Source of the DNA: Deltaproteobacteria bacterium
GTDB lineage: Bacteria; Desulfobacterota; Binatia; UBA9968; JAJDTQ01
Assembly (NCBI GenBank): GCA_028818755.1
Contig: JAPPNF010000137.1
Location: 1-41,266 of the forward strand
Length of the DNA stretch: 41,266 bases
Reading direction: 5' to 3'
In this document: piece after piece, positions 30,411-38,433 of the stretch
Position numbering within the stretch: position 1 is the first letter of the stretch
Layout of the letters: every line of letters begins with the position of its first letter
The notes under the pieces: model-generated
Seen by the model: only the letters and a program-made list of their open reading frames with translations
Told to the model about the DNA's origin: nothing
Database searches by the model: none
Program-made: the position numbers and the translations under genes

Positions 30411-31499
30411 ATGAGCGAGACCTGTAGAGCGGCGACGCTGGTGGACTACGGGAAGATCGAGGTCCGGGAGTACCCGGTGCCGGACATTCCGGCGGACGGC
30501 GGACTCCTCAAGGTGGAGATGGGCGGGGTGTGCGGCACGGACTACAAGTACTACACCGGCAAGCTCAACCTGCCCCTGCCCATGATCCTCGGCCACGAGA
30601 TCCTCGGCCGGGTGGAGAAGCTCGGCGCCCGGGCGGCGCAGATCCACGGCGTCAAGGAAGGCGACCGGGTGATCATCAAGGGGTCCATCGGATGCGGCCG
30701 GTGCGCGGACTGCCGCCGCGGCGGCGACCGCTTCTGCAAGCAGCGCGCCGCATATGGTTCGCGGATGTCGTCGGCCGATCCGCCGCACCTATTCGGCGGC
30801 TTCGCCGAGTACCTGTACATCACCCCCACCGCGCTGCTCACCCGCATCAGCGACGACCTGCCGCCGGAAGCCGCCGCCCTGGTCGGAGCGGTGATGGCCA
30901 ACGGCTTCCAGTGGGCGCTACGGCACGGCGGCGTCAAGATGGGCGACTACGTGCTCATCCAGGGCCCCGGCCAGCAGGGACTGGCCTGCACCTTCGCGTC
31001 GAGCCACGCGGGCGCCGCGCGCATCTTCGTCGCCGGCATCGGGCGCGACAAGAGCCGGTTGGAGGTGGCCGAAAAGTTCGGGGCGCACCGCACCATCAAC
31101 GTGGAAGAGGAGAACGTCGCGGAGGTGATCCGCGAGGAAACCGGCGGCGCCATGTGCGACGTCGTCGTCGACGTCTCCGGCAGCCCGGCCGCCATCGTCA
31201 CCTCGGTGGAATGTCTCAGGCGCCAGGGCAAGCTCGTGTTGGGCGGGCTGACGGGCGACAAGACCCTGACCCCCATGCTCATGGACCGTCTCGTCTGGGG
31301 CGAGATCTGCGTGCAGGGGGCCTACACGGGCGACAACGATGCCATCGACGCCACCCTCCGGCTCATGGAGACCACCGGCTTCCCGGTGGAACAGATGGTG
31401 AGCCACACCTTCTCGCTGGACGAGACCGAGCAGTGCATCCGCGCGGTCGGCGGCGAGGTGCCCGAGATGTTTCCGACCAAGGCGTTGATAAAGCCCTGA
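30411..31499 (+). CDS. Zinc-dependent alcohol dehydrogenase, copy 2
   Basis: A 362-residue paralogue of the preceding dehydrogenase, starting MSETCRAATLVDYGKIEVRE at ATG 30411. Zinc sites are conserved (GGVCGTDYKYYTG, LGHEILGRVEKLG, and four Cys in IGCGRCADCRRGGDRFC), as is GPGQQGLACTFASSHAG. Differences from copy 1 concentrate in the substrate-side segments (for example YITPTALLTRISDDLP and RTINVEEENVAEVIREE), so the two may prefer different substrates or cofactor states. The tandem pair suggests duplication with divergence. It is separated from ispE by a different palindromic repeat (31504-31628). Confidence 0.9.
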   Translation: MSETCRAATLVDYGKIEVREYPVPDIPADGGLLKVEMGGVCGTDYKYYTGKLNLPLPMILGHEILGRVEKLGARAAQIHGVKEGDRVIIKGSIGCGRCADCRRGGDRFCKQRAAYGSRMSSADPPHLFGGFAEYLYITPTALLTRISDDLPPEAAALVGAVMANGFQWALRHGGVKMGDYVLIQGPGQQGLACTFASSHAGAARIFVAGIGRDKSRLEVAEKFGAHRTINVEEENVAEVIREETGGAMCDVVVDVSGSPAAIVTSVECLRRQGKLVLGGLTGDKTLTPMLMDRLVWGEICVQGAYTGDNDAIDATLRLMETTGFPVEQMVSHTFSLDETEQCIRAVGGEVPEMFPTKALIKP

Positions 31500-31503
31500 C
31501 GGT

Positions 31504-31628
31504 CCTTCGACTTCGCTTCGCGAAGCTTGTCCTGAGCTTGACGAAGGGCTCAGGACGATCGGAAATACGCTCTACTCAGCCGTTCGCCCTGAGCCCTTCG
31601 ACAGGCTCAGGACAGGCGAAGTCGAAGG
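31504..31628. repeat. CTTCGACxxGCTCAGGAC palindromic repeat
   Basis: An outer inverted pair (CCTTCGACTTCGC at 31504-31516, GCGAAGTCGAAGG at 31616-31628) encloses two copies of the interspersed motif CCTGAGC...GCTCAGGAC. The first (31529-31556) is a perfect 9-base hairpin. The family is known as a common interspersed repeat in many bacterial genomes. It fills nearly all of the 148-base gap between the dehydrogenase and ispE; no gene is present. Confidence 0.8.
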
Positions 31629-31647
31629 GCGCAGGGCATTCTCCGAC

Positions 31648-32496
31648 ATGAAGCTATTCGCGCCCGCCAAGGTGAATCTCTACCTCCGGATCACGGGCCG
31701 GCGTGACGACGGCTATCACCTGCTGGACACCCTGATGGTGCCCATCAGCCTGGGCGACGAGGTCGAGATCTCCCGGGTCGACGGACCTCCGAGGTCGGTC
31801 ACGATCCACGCCGATGCCTCCGACGTCCCCCTGGGCGAAGAGAATACCGTCTATCGGGCGGCGCGGGCCTTCCAGGAACGTACCGGCCGCGACGATCCGA
31901 TCGCCATAACCATCCGGAAACGCATCCCCATCGGCGCCGGGCTCGGCGGCGGCAGCACCGATGCCGCAGCCGTCCTGCGCGGGTTGAACGACCTGCTCGG
32001 CGCAGGTCTGTCCACCGAAGATCTCATGGCGGCCGCGCTGTCGGTGGGCGCCGACGTGCCGTTCTTCATCCGCGGTGAGGCGGCGCGGGCGCGGGGGATC
32101 GGAGAGGAGCTGAGCCCGGCGGGACCCCTGCCCAGGCTCGCGATGGTGGTGTTGTTCCCCAACGTGCCGGTATCCACCGCCTGGGCCTACCGCAACTTCC
32201 GGTTCAAGTTGACAAAATCGTCCAATGAGAATAACTTGATCGGAAAATTGGACACTCCGCACGAAGTGGCTCAGGTCATGGTCAACGACCTCGAAACCGT
32301 AACCGTCGGCCGCTATCCGCGCATTGCCCGCCTCAAGGAACGCCTTGACCGGGAAGGCGCGATCGGCAGCCTGATGTCGGGCAGCGGCTCCGCGGTTTTC
32401 GGGGTATTCGCTGACGAGGCGGATGCCGAGAAGGCGTTCGCGGGCTTCGATGGCGAAAAAGACGTTCGCGCGTATCTGGCTTTTTCGCTGACATAA
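31648..32496 (+). CDS. ispE: 4-diphosphocytidyl-2-C-methyl-D-erythritol kinase
   Basis: A 282-residue GHMP kinase from ATG 31648 (MKLFAPAKVNLYLRITGRRD). It phosphorylates CDP-ME in the MEP isoprenoid pathway. The ATP-binding GHMP motif is PIGAGLGGGSTDAAAVL (about residue 95), the substrate region DGYHLLDTLMVPI and the third motif MSGSGSAVFGVF are present. Length is normal. It starts the conserved run ispE - spoVG - tRNA-Gln - prs - rplY - pth. The GC content in the middle (TTGACAAAATCGTCCAATGA) is locally lower than the surroundings, within a variable loop. Confidence 0.95.
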   Translation: MKLFAPAKVNLYLRITGRRDDGYHLLDTLMVPISLGDEVEISRVDGPPRSVTIHADASDVPLGEENTVYRAARAFQERTGRDDPIAITIRKRIPIGAGLGGGSTDAAAVLRGLNDLLGAGLSTEDLMAAALSVGADVPFFIRGEAARARGIGEELSPAGPLPRLAMVVLFPNVPVSTAWAYRNFRFKLTKSSNENNLIGKLDTPHEVAQVMVNDLETVTVGRYPRIARLKERLDREGAIGSLMSGSGSAVFGVFADEADAEKAFAGFDGEKDVRAYLAFSLT

Positions 32497-32534
32497 GGGC
32501 AAGCCATCCGTCCCTGGACGGAAAGGAGGTCCCT

Positions 32535-32819
32535 GTGGAGGTCACGGAAGTCAAGGTCTTTCCCGTCGAGGAGGATAAGCTCAAGGCTTATGTGACCATC
32601 ACCCTGGACGACTGCTTCGTGGTTCGGGACCTCAAAGTCATACGCGGCACCTCGGGTCTGTTCGTTTCCATGCCCAGCAAGAAACGCCGGGATGGCACCT
32701 ACAAGGACGTGGCGCATCCGCTCAACAGCGAGACGCGCAGGATGATCGAAGAAAGGATTATCGCGGCATACAGGGAAGTTACAACGGGCGATGCGGGCCA
32801 GGACCGGGATGACGGCTAG
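32535..32819 (+). CDS. spoVG: SpoVG family regulator
   Basis: A 94-residue protein starting with GTG at 32535, 5 bases after AAGGAGG. It has the full SpoVG sequence type: EVTEVKVFPVEEDKLKAYVT, VVRDLKVIRGTSGLFVSMPS, KKRRDGTYKDVAHPLNSETR, then the basic RRMIEERIIAAY. SpoVG proteins bind DNA and RNA and influence division and gene expression; the name comes from Bacillus sporulation, but the family is widespread. The downstream tail GDAGQDRDDG is acidic and variable. It follows ispE by 38 bases and precedes tRNA-Gln. Confidence 0.92.
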   Translation: MEVTEVKVFPVEEDKLKAYVTITLDDCFVVRDLKVIRGTSGLFVSMPSKKRRDGTYKDVAHPLNSETRRMIEERIIAAYREVTTGDAGQDRDDG

Positions 32820-32859
32820 CCGTTCCCGGACAGCACACGCGGACGCCGACGGGACGGGA

Positions 32860-32934
32860 TGGGCGGTCGCCAAGTGGTAAGGCCCCGGATTTTGGATCCG
32901 GTATTCGAAGGTTCGAATCCTTCCCGCCCAGCCA
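32860..32934 (+). tRNA. tRNA-Gln (anticodon TTG)
   Basis: A complete cloverleaf with encoded CCA. The acceptor stem pairs TGGGCGG (32860-32866) with CCGCCCA (32924-32930), followed by the discriminator G and CCA (32932-32934). The anticodon arm is CCGGA-TTTTGGA-TCCGG, giving anticodon TTG at 32892-32894 (reads CAA). The T arm is GAAGG-TTCGAAT-CCTTC. A weak first pair, U1-A72, is a known feature of tRNA-Gln. It lies between spoVG and prs, a common order in deltaproteobacteria. Confidence 0.96.
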
Positions 32935-33015
32935 AGCTCTCTCCTCGGGCAGGCCGGCGCGCCGTCAAGGCACAACGGCGCCGGCGAGTCTCTCACAACA
33001 ACGCGGGTCGATGAC

Positions 33016-33966
33016 ATGGGATCGTTGCACGATGAAATGAGAATCTTCGCGGGTAATTCCAACCCCCCGCTGGCGCGCGACATTTGTCACGGTCTCGAGA
33101 TCCCGTTGGGGGAAGCGTTGGTGGAGACGTTCAGCGACGGCGAGATCCGGGTGGAGATCAAGGAGAACGTGCGCGGCTGCGACGTCTTCGTGATCCAGTC
33201 GACCTGCGCGCCGGGCAACGACAACCTGATGGAGCTGCTGATCATGCTGGACGCGTTCCGGCGTGCTTCGGCCAAGCGGGTGACCGCGGTGATCCCGTAC
33301 TACGGTTACGCCCGGCAGGACCGGAAGGTGGCCCCCAGGGTGCCCATCAGCGCCAAGCTGGTGGCGGATCTCATCACCACCGCCGGCGCCTCGCGCATGC
33401 TCACCATGGACCTTCATTCAGGCCAGATCCAGGGCTTCTTCAACATCCCGGTGGACAACCTCTACGCGTCGCCTGTGCTGCTCCATTACCTGGAAGGCCG
33501 TTTCGCCGGGGAGAGGTCCGTCGTCGTGTCGCCCGACGCGGGCGGCGCCCAGCGGGCGCGGGCGTTCGCCACCAAGCTGAACGTGGCGATGGCGGTCATC
33601 GACAAGCGCCGCGCCGACGCCAACGTGGTGGAAGAGATGAACATCATCGGCGAGGTGGAAGGGAAGAGCGCCATCCTCATCGACGACATGGTGGACACCG
33701 CCGGGACCATCGCCATGGCGGCCGAAGCGTTGATCCGGGCCGGCGCCAACAAGGTCATCGGCTGCTGCACTCACGCCATTTTCTCGGGCAAGGCGCTGGA
33801 CAGGATCAACGACTCGCCGATGGAGGAGATGGTGGTGACCGACACCATCCCGGTGGACGACAAGATGGCTCGATGCGACAAGATAAAGCCCTTGTCGGTG
33901 GCGCCTCTCATCGGAGAGGCTATTCGCAGGACCCACCTGGAGAGGTCCATCAGCTCGCTTTTCTGA
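33016..33966 (+). CDS. prs: Ribose-phosphate pyrophosphokinase (PRPP synthase)
   Basis: A 316-residue enzyme from ATG 33016; a second ATG at 33037 (MRIFAGNSNPPLA) is closer to the usual start. It makes PRPP from ribose 5-phosphate and ATP for nucleotide, His and Trp synthesis. Typical motifs are FSDGEIRVEIKENVRGCDVF, VIPYYGYARQDRK (catalytic flexible loop with Arg and Lys), MLTMDLHSGQIQGFFNIPVD, VVSPDAGGAQRARAFA, and the PRPP-binding ILIDDMVDTAGT. Length is normal. It follows tRNA-Gln and precedes rplY by 48 bases. Confidence 0.96.
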   Translation: MGSLHDEMRIFAGNSNPPLARDICHGLEIPLGEALVETFSDGEIRVEIKENVRGCDVFVIQSTCAPGNDNLMELLIMLDAFRRASAKRVTAVIPYYGYARQDRKVAPRVPISAKLVADLITTAGASRMLTMDLHSGQIQGFFNIPVDNLYASPVLLHYLEGRFAGERSVVVSPDAGGAQRARAFATKLNVAMAVIDKRRADANVVEEMNIIGEVEGKSAILIDDMVDTAGTIAMAAEALIRAGANKVIGCCTHAIFSGKALDRINDSPMEEMVVTDTIPVDDKMARCDKIKPLSVAPLIGEAIRRTHLERSISSLF

Positions 33967-34014
33967 TCGGCCGCGTTCACGGTATTCGCGGCATTTCCGC
34001 AGGAGGTTCAGGTT

Positions 34015-34668
34015 TTGGAAACGGTAGAAGTTCCGGTAGAGACGAGGCAGGTCGGCAACAAGCGCGACGCGGGACGCCTGCGGCGCGACGGAATCCTTCC
34101 GGGAGTCGTTTACGGCCGCGGCACCGACGGCGTCGCCATGCAGGTGAACGGCCGGGAGCTCAGGAGCCGTGTCGGCAGCCTGGAGGGCTCTCACGTGCTC
34201 CGGTTCAAGTCTGCCGCCGGCAGTCTCGACGGCAGGCTCGTCCTCATCAAGAACGTGCAGTATCACCCGGTGACCCACGCCGTCGCCCACATCGACTTCT
34301 ACGAGGTGGACGTGACGCGGAAGATCACCGTCATGGTCGGCCTTCATTTCACGGGGCGGGCCGAGGGCGTCGTTCACGGGGGCGTGTTGCAGCCCATCGT
34401 GCGGGAGCTGGAGGTCGAGTGCCTGCCCATGGACATCCCGGCGCAGATAGACGTGGACGTCTCTCCACTGGAGATCGGTCACGCGCTCAAGGCTGGCGAC
34501 ATCACGCTGCCGCCCGACGTGGTCAACCACACTCCGGATCTGACCCTGGTGTCGGTGCTCGCGCCCACGGTCTCCACCCTGCCGGAAGAGGAGGCTGAAG
34601 AGGCGGCGGAGACCGCGGAAGCGGCCGGGGAACAGGCCGCGGAGCCCGCGGAACAGACCGGCGAGTGA
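34015..34668 (+). CDS. rplY: Ribosomal protein L25/Ctc family, with acidic tail
   Basis: A 217-residue Ctc-type L25 starting with TTG at 34015, 8 bases after AGGAGG. The L25 domain (about 1-95: RDAGRLRRDGILPGVVYG-like GNKRDAGRLRRDGILPG, NVQYHPVTHAVAHIDFYEVD) binds 5S rRNA. The C-terminal TL5/CTC domain follows to about residue 185 (LEVECLPMDIPAQIDVDVSP, ITLPPDVVNHTPDLTLVSVL). The last 30 residues are almost only Glu and Ala, likely disordered. Such acidic tails also occur on S6 and L9 in this window. It lies between prs and pth. Confidence 0.93.
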   Translation: METVEVPVETRQVGNKRDAGRLRRDGILPGVVYGRGTDGVAMQVNGRELRSRVGSLEGSHVLRFKSAAGSLDGRLVLIKNVQYHPVTHAVAHIDFYEVDVTRKITVMVGLHFTGRAEGVVHGGVLQPIVRELEVECLPMDIPAQIDVDVSPLEIGHALKAGDITLPPDVVNHTPDLTLVSVLAPTVSTLPEEEAEEAAETAEAAGEQAAEPAEQTGE

Positions 34669-34679
34669 TCTCCGCGCAC

Positions 34680-34795
34680 GTTGCGGACGGCCGTTGCCGC
34701 TCCTGGCGTGTCAGGGGCTGCCGGCCGTCGTCGCGCCTTGCCGACAGCGAAATGTCCCACGCGTCTTGCTACCCGTTGTTGTCCGGATACAGGAA
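34680..34795. mobile_element. Degenerate third copy of the MITE-like family
   Basis: The 133-base gap between rplY and pth is largely made of a diverged copy of the elements at 11566 and 13905: CGTCGCGCCTTGCCGACAGC, then GAAATGTCCCACGCGTCTTG matches their CATCGCGCCTTGCCGACGAC core and flank in order and orientation. The terminal inverted repeats are no longer recognisable. No other feature is visible here. Confidence 0.65.
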
Positions 34796-34801
34796 GCCGG
34801 C

Positions 34802-35392
34802 GTGAAGCTCGTGGTGGGCCTAGGCAACCCGGGCCGGCGATACGCGCGCACGCGGCATAATCTCGGGTTCATGTTGCTGGACCGCATCGCCGAGGCGAGG
34901 GGCATCCGCATCGGTGACGACAGGTGCGAGTCCCTGGTGGGACGAGGCGAGAGGCAGTGGGATCCGGTTGTCGCCGAATGGTGGCCGCCGCTGGTGCTTG
35001 CCGAGCCGCAGACCTACATGAACAACAGCGGCTTGGCGGTCGCCGCCCTGATGAAGCGCTACCAGGCACGGGGCGCGGATCTCGTGGTGGCGTACGACGA
35101 CCTGGATCTGCCGTTCGGTCGGCTGCGCATCCGTTGCGGCGGCTCCGCCGGAGGGCACCGGGGTTTGGCATCGATTCTGCAATACGTCGCCGACCGTGAC
35201 TTCGTGCGGCTGCGCATCGGCATCGGCCGCCCGCCCGCGGGGGCGGATGCGGTAGACTACGTCCTGAGCCGGTTCTCGCCCGAGGAAGAGGGCCGGTTGG
35301 ATGACGTGCTGTCGAAGGCCGCGGAGGCCGTGGAAGCGATCGTGTTGAACGGCCCGGTGCAGGCGATGGAAGATTTCAATCGAGTTCAATAG
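34802..35392 (+). CDS. pth: Peptidyl-tRNA hydrolase
   Basis: A 196-residue enzyme starting with GTG at 34802 (VKLVVGLGNPGRRYARTRHN); the longer frame upstream runs through the degenerate repeat. It releases tRNA from peptidyl-tRNA drop-off products. The active-site residues are the Asn of GLGNPG, the His of RHNLGFMLLD, the Asn of TYMNNSGLAV and the Asp of VAYDDLDLPFG. RIRCGGSAGGHRGLASI is conserved. Length is normal. It follows rplY and lies 12 bases before hppA. Confidence 0.95.
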   Translation: MKLVVGLGNPGRRYARTRHNLGFMLLDRIAEARGIRIGDDRCESLVGRGERQWDPVVAEWWPPLVLAEPQTYMNNSGLAVAALMKRYQARGADLVVAYDDLDLPFGRLRIRCGGSAGGHRGLASILQYVADRDFVRLRIGIGRPPAGADAVDYVLSRFSPEEEGRLDDVLSKAAEAVEAIVLNGPVQAMEDFNRVQ

Positions 35393-35404
35393 AGGAGGGG
35401 CGTT

Positions 35405-37453
35405 ATGGATGGTTTGGCGGTTTGGGCGCCGATACTGGGCGCGGTGGGGCTTATCATCGCGTACGCGGCGTATCGGGGCATCATCAAGGTCGGAGTCAAG
35501 GATGCGGGCATGCAGTCGGTCAGCGACTCCATCTACGAAGGAGCCATGGCCTTCCTCAAGCGCGAGTACATCGTTCTATCGATATTCGTGGTGGTGGTGG
35601 CGCTGCTGCTGGCATGGCAGCTCGGGGTCGACACCGCGCTGGCGTTCTTCGCGGGCGCGATCTGTTCGGTGATCGCGGGGTTCCTCGGCATGAAGGCAGC
35701 CACCCGCGCCAACGTGCGCACGACCCAGGCGGCCGCCGAGGGCGGCCAGTCGGAAGCGCTGCTCGTGGCCTTCAACGGCGGCTCGGTGATGGGCCTGTCG
35801 GTGGCCAGTCTCGGACTCCTGGGCGTGGGCATCCTGTACCTCCTCTACGGCGACCCGGACAATGCCAAGTACATCAGCGGCTTTGCCATGGGCGCCAGCT
35901 CCATCGCCCTGTTCTCTCGTGTCGGCGGCGGCATCTACACCAAGGCCGCGGACGTGGGCTCCGACCTGGTAGGCAAGGTCGAGGCGGGTATTCCCGAGGA
36001 CGACCCGCGCAACCCGGGCGTGATCGCGGACAACGTCGGCGACAACGTCGGCGACGTCGCCGGCATGGGCGCCGACCTGTTCGAGTCCTACGTGGGCTCG
36101 GTGATCGCGTCCATCGCCATTGCCAGCACCATCACGACGGCGGGGCTCGCCGGGTTGTTCTCCTCCGGGGCCGATGCTTCCCGTGCCACCCTGATGGCGT
36201 TGCCGCTGATCCTGGCCGTGCTGGGGCTCATCGCGTCGGTGATCGGCATCTATTCCATGCACATCTTCAAGAAGATCGATCCGCAGTCGGCGCTGCGGGG
36301 GGCCACGATCCTCACCACCGTGCTGTTCCTGGTGGCGGCGCTGGTGCTCATCCTCGCCTACGGCGTCACCATCGGCGTCTTCTGGGCGGTGCTCGCGGGC
36401 TCGCTGGGCGGTATCCTCATCGGCCTCATCACCGAGTACTACACCTCCGCCAAGCCGGTGGAGCGCATCGCCGAGGCGAGCCGCACCGGCCACGCCACCA
36501 ACATCATCCACGGTCTGGCCGTGGGCCTGGAGAGCGTCGCGGCTCCGGTGGTGGTCATCGCCATCGCCATCTGGGTGTCCTACGGCGCGGCCCAACTCTA
36601 CGGCATCGGCATCGCCGCGGTGGCCATGCTGGCCACGGTGGGCATCACCATGAGCGTGGACGCCTACGGCCCCATCGCCGACAACGCCGGCGGCATCTCC
36701 GAGATGTGCGGCCTTGGCCCCGAGGTGCGCAAGATCACCGACGGGCTCGATTCGCTGGGCAATACCACGGCGGCCATCGGCAAGGGGTTCGCCATCGGCT
36801 CGGCGGCCCTGACCGCGCTGGCGCTGTTCTCGGCCTACACGCGGACCGTGGATACGCAGCTCGCGGCCATGGGGCGGGAGCCGTTGCAGATCCTGGTGAC
36901 CTCGCCGGAAGTCGTGGTGGGCCTTTTCATCGGCGGCTTGATCCCGTACCTCATCGGCGCCATGACCATGACCGCGGTGGGCAGGGCCGCCGGGCGGATG
37001 ATCGACGAGATCCGCCGGCAGTTCCGCGAGATCCCCGGGCTGCTGGAAGGCCGCGAGGGGGTCAAGCCCGACGCGGCCAGTTGCGTGGACATCTCCACCC
37101 GGGCGGCCATCAAGGAGATGGTGGTGCCGGGGCTGGTGGCGGTGATCGTGCCGGTGGCGGTGGGCTTCGCGCTGGGCCCGGTGGCGCTGGGCGGGACGCT
37201 GGCCGGCGCCCTGGTCTCGGGAGTGCTGCTGGCGCTGCTCATGTCCAACGCCGGTGGCGCCTGGGACAACGCCAAGAAATACATCGAGCGGGGCGACCTC
37301 GCGAACGAGGAGAAGGGCGGCGAGGCGCACAAGGCGGCCGTGGTCGGCGACACCGTCGGCGACCCGCTCAAGGACACCTCCGGCCCGTCCATGAACATCC
37401 TGATCAAGCTCATGTCCGTGGTTTCGCTGGTCATCGCGCCGCTGCTGGTGTGA
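35405..37453 (+). CDS. hppA: Membrane-bound ion-pumping pyrophosphatase
   Basis: A 682-residue membrane protein from ATG 35405, with GAGGGG upstream, and about 16 membrane helices. The pyrophosphate-binding loops are complete: [20 protein letters not shown], followed by [20 protein letters not shown], and [18 protein letters not shown]. The C-terminal loop is [12 protein letters not shown] then [17 protein letters not shown]. At the cation-selectivity position the sequence is [10 protein letters not shown]; Ala here (rather than Lys) is the mark of K+-dependent enzymes. Whether it pumps H+ or Na+ cannot be settled by eye. It conserves energy from pyrophosphate. It stands between pth and rpsF, where related genomes often have ychF. 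Confidence 0.95.
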   Translation: MDGLAVWAPILGAVGLIIAYAAYRGIIKVGVKDAGMQSVSDSIYEGAMAFLKREYIVLSIFVVVVALLLAWQLGVDTALAFFAGAICSVIAGFLGMKAATRANVRTTQAAAEGGQSEALLVAFNGGSVMGLSVASLGLLGVGILYLLYGDPDNAKYISGFAMGASSIALFSRVGGGIYTKAADVGSDLVGKVEAGIPEDDPRNPGVIADNVGDNVGDVAGMGADLFESYVGSVIASIAIASTITTAGLAGLFSSGADASRATLMALPLILAVLGLIASVIGIYSMHIFKKIDPQSALRGATILTTVLFLVAALVLILAYGVTIGVFWAVLAGSLGGILIGLITEYYTSAKPVERIAEASRTGHATNIIHGLAVGLESVAAPVVVIAIAIWVSYGAAQLYGIGIAAVAMLATVGITMSVDAYGPIADNAGGISEMCGLGPEVRKITDGLDSLGNTTAAIGKGFAIGSAALTALALFSAYTRTVDTQLAAMGREPLQILVTSPEVVVGLFIGGLIPYLIGAMTMTAVGRAAGRMIDEIRRQFREIPGLLEGREGVKPDAASCVDISTRAAIKEMVVPGLVAVIVPVAVGFALGPVALGGTLAGALVSGVLLALLMSNAGGAWDNAKKYIERGDLANEEKGGEAHKAAVVGDTVGDPLKDTSGPSMNILIKLMSVVSLVIAPLLV

Positions 37454-37508
37454 CACAGGACGCTAGGTTGTAAAGGGACCACCCCTGTGTTAAGAAAATC
37501 CGACGATT

Positions 37509-38009
37509 ATGGCTGAAGAAACAACCCATTACGAGACGCTTTTCATCGTCCACCCGGTTCACAGCGGCAAGAACAAGGAGCTCTGTGACAGGTACCTGGG
37601 AGTTCTGGAAGGGCGAGGAGCAACCGTTACGCATTTCGAGGAATGGGGCATGCGCGATCTCGCCTACCCCATCGAGAAGCAGGGCAGGGGCTTCTACAAC
37701 CTGGTCCAGTACCAGGCTTCGGCCGGGACCAGCGAGGAGCTCGAGCGGCTGATGCGGCTCAGCGACGAGGTCATGCGCTGCATGACCGTGGTTCTGGACG
37801 AGGACGTGCAGTCGCTGGCGCGGACGGATCAACCCGCGCCCGCTCCGGAACCGGAGTCGGCGGCGGCACCGGAAACAGAATCGGCACCTGCGCCGGAATC
37901 GACCGCAGCGCCAGAACCGGCCTCGGCACCTGCGCCGGAATCGGAGCCGGAACCGGCTCCCGAGCCGGCGGAAGAACCCAAGGAAGTCCAGGAAGGCTCG
38001 GAAGCCTAG
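37509..38009 (+). CDS. rpsF: Ribosomal protein S6 with long Pro/Ala/Glu tail
   Basis: A 166-residue protein from ATG 37509. Residues 6-100 are the S6 fold: THYETLFIVHPVHSGKNKEL, VTHFEEWGMRDLAYPIEKQG, GFYNLVQYQA and DEVMRCMTVVLDED. S6 binds S18 and 16S rRNA in the 30S platform. Residues about 105-166 are a low-complexity tail of Pro, Ala, Glu and Ser (repeats of APAPE and AAPE units), much longer than in E. coli S6; the DNA shows repeated GCGCCGGAATCG-like units, so it may have grown by slippage. The gene heads rpsF - rpsR - DUF2232 - rplI. Confidence 0.93.
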   Translation: MAEETTHYETLFIVHPVHSGKNKELCDRYLGVLEGRGATVTHFEEWGMRDLAYPIEKQGRGFYNLVQYQASAGTSEELERLMRLSDEVMRCMTVVLDEDVQSLARTDQPAPAPEPESAAAPETESAPAPESTAAPEPASAPAPESEPEPAPEPAEEPKEVQEGSEA

Positions 38010-38062
38010 CGGTTTCGGGGACGCGCAACGGACGTACAGAAAAGCGGGACGGCTAGGGAAAG

Positions 38063-38341
38063 ATGGCAGAATATCGCGGAAGAAGAGGCTCGGAAGATCA
38101 TGATTCGCCACCTCGCCGGCGCGGCATGTCGCGCCGCAAGGTGTGCCGCTTCTGCGCCAACAAGGATCTTCGTTTCGACTACAAGGATACCAAGCTCTTG
38201 AGCGGGTTCATGACGGAGCGCGGCAAGATCACTCCGAGCCGCATCACCGGGACCTGTTGCTGGTGTCAACGACGCTTGTCCAAGGCAATCAAGCGGGCCC
38301 GTCTGGTAGCGTTACTCCCCTATACCACCGTAAAGCTCTGA
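38063..38341 (+). CDS. rpsR: Ribosomal protein S18 (zinc-ribbon, C+ type)
   Basis: A 92-residue protein from ATG 38063. It is the usual S18 with an extended basic start ([20 protein letters not shown]). Two Cys pairs (KVCRFCANK and [10 protein letters not shown]) make a zinc-binding C+ form, in contrast to S18 versions that have lost the Cys. Core wording is [20 protein letters not shown], followed by PSRITGT, and the basic [15 protein letters not shown] ending. It binds S6 and 16S rRNA. It follows rpsF by 53 bases. Confidence 0.95.
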   Translation: MAEYRGRRGSEDHDSPPRRRGMSRRKVCRFCANKDLRFDYKDTKLLSGFMTERGKITPSRITGTCCWCQRRLSKAIKRARLVALLPYTTVKL

Positions 38342-38433
38342 TCCGGCGTCCCCCGCCTGACGGCCTGTGACATGCAAATGCGCGGCAAATTGCGGGACCT
38401 TCCCGCCGCGGGCGGGCCGCGACGGGTCGGCTT

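Noticed and set aside
37454..37508. S6:S18-binding leader RNA motif upstream of rpsF
   Set aside because: The leader has a CCG and an imperfect ACACAGG/CCTGTGT pairing, but the conserved bulged CCG arrangement cannot be made convincingly, and the pairing may be a repeat remnant.
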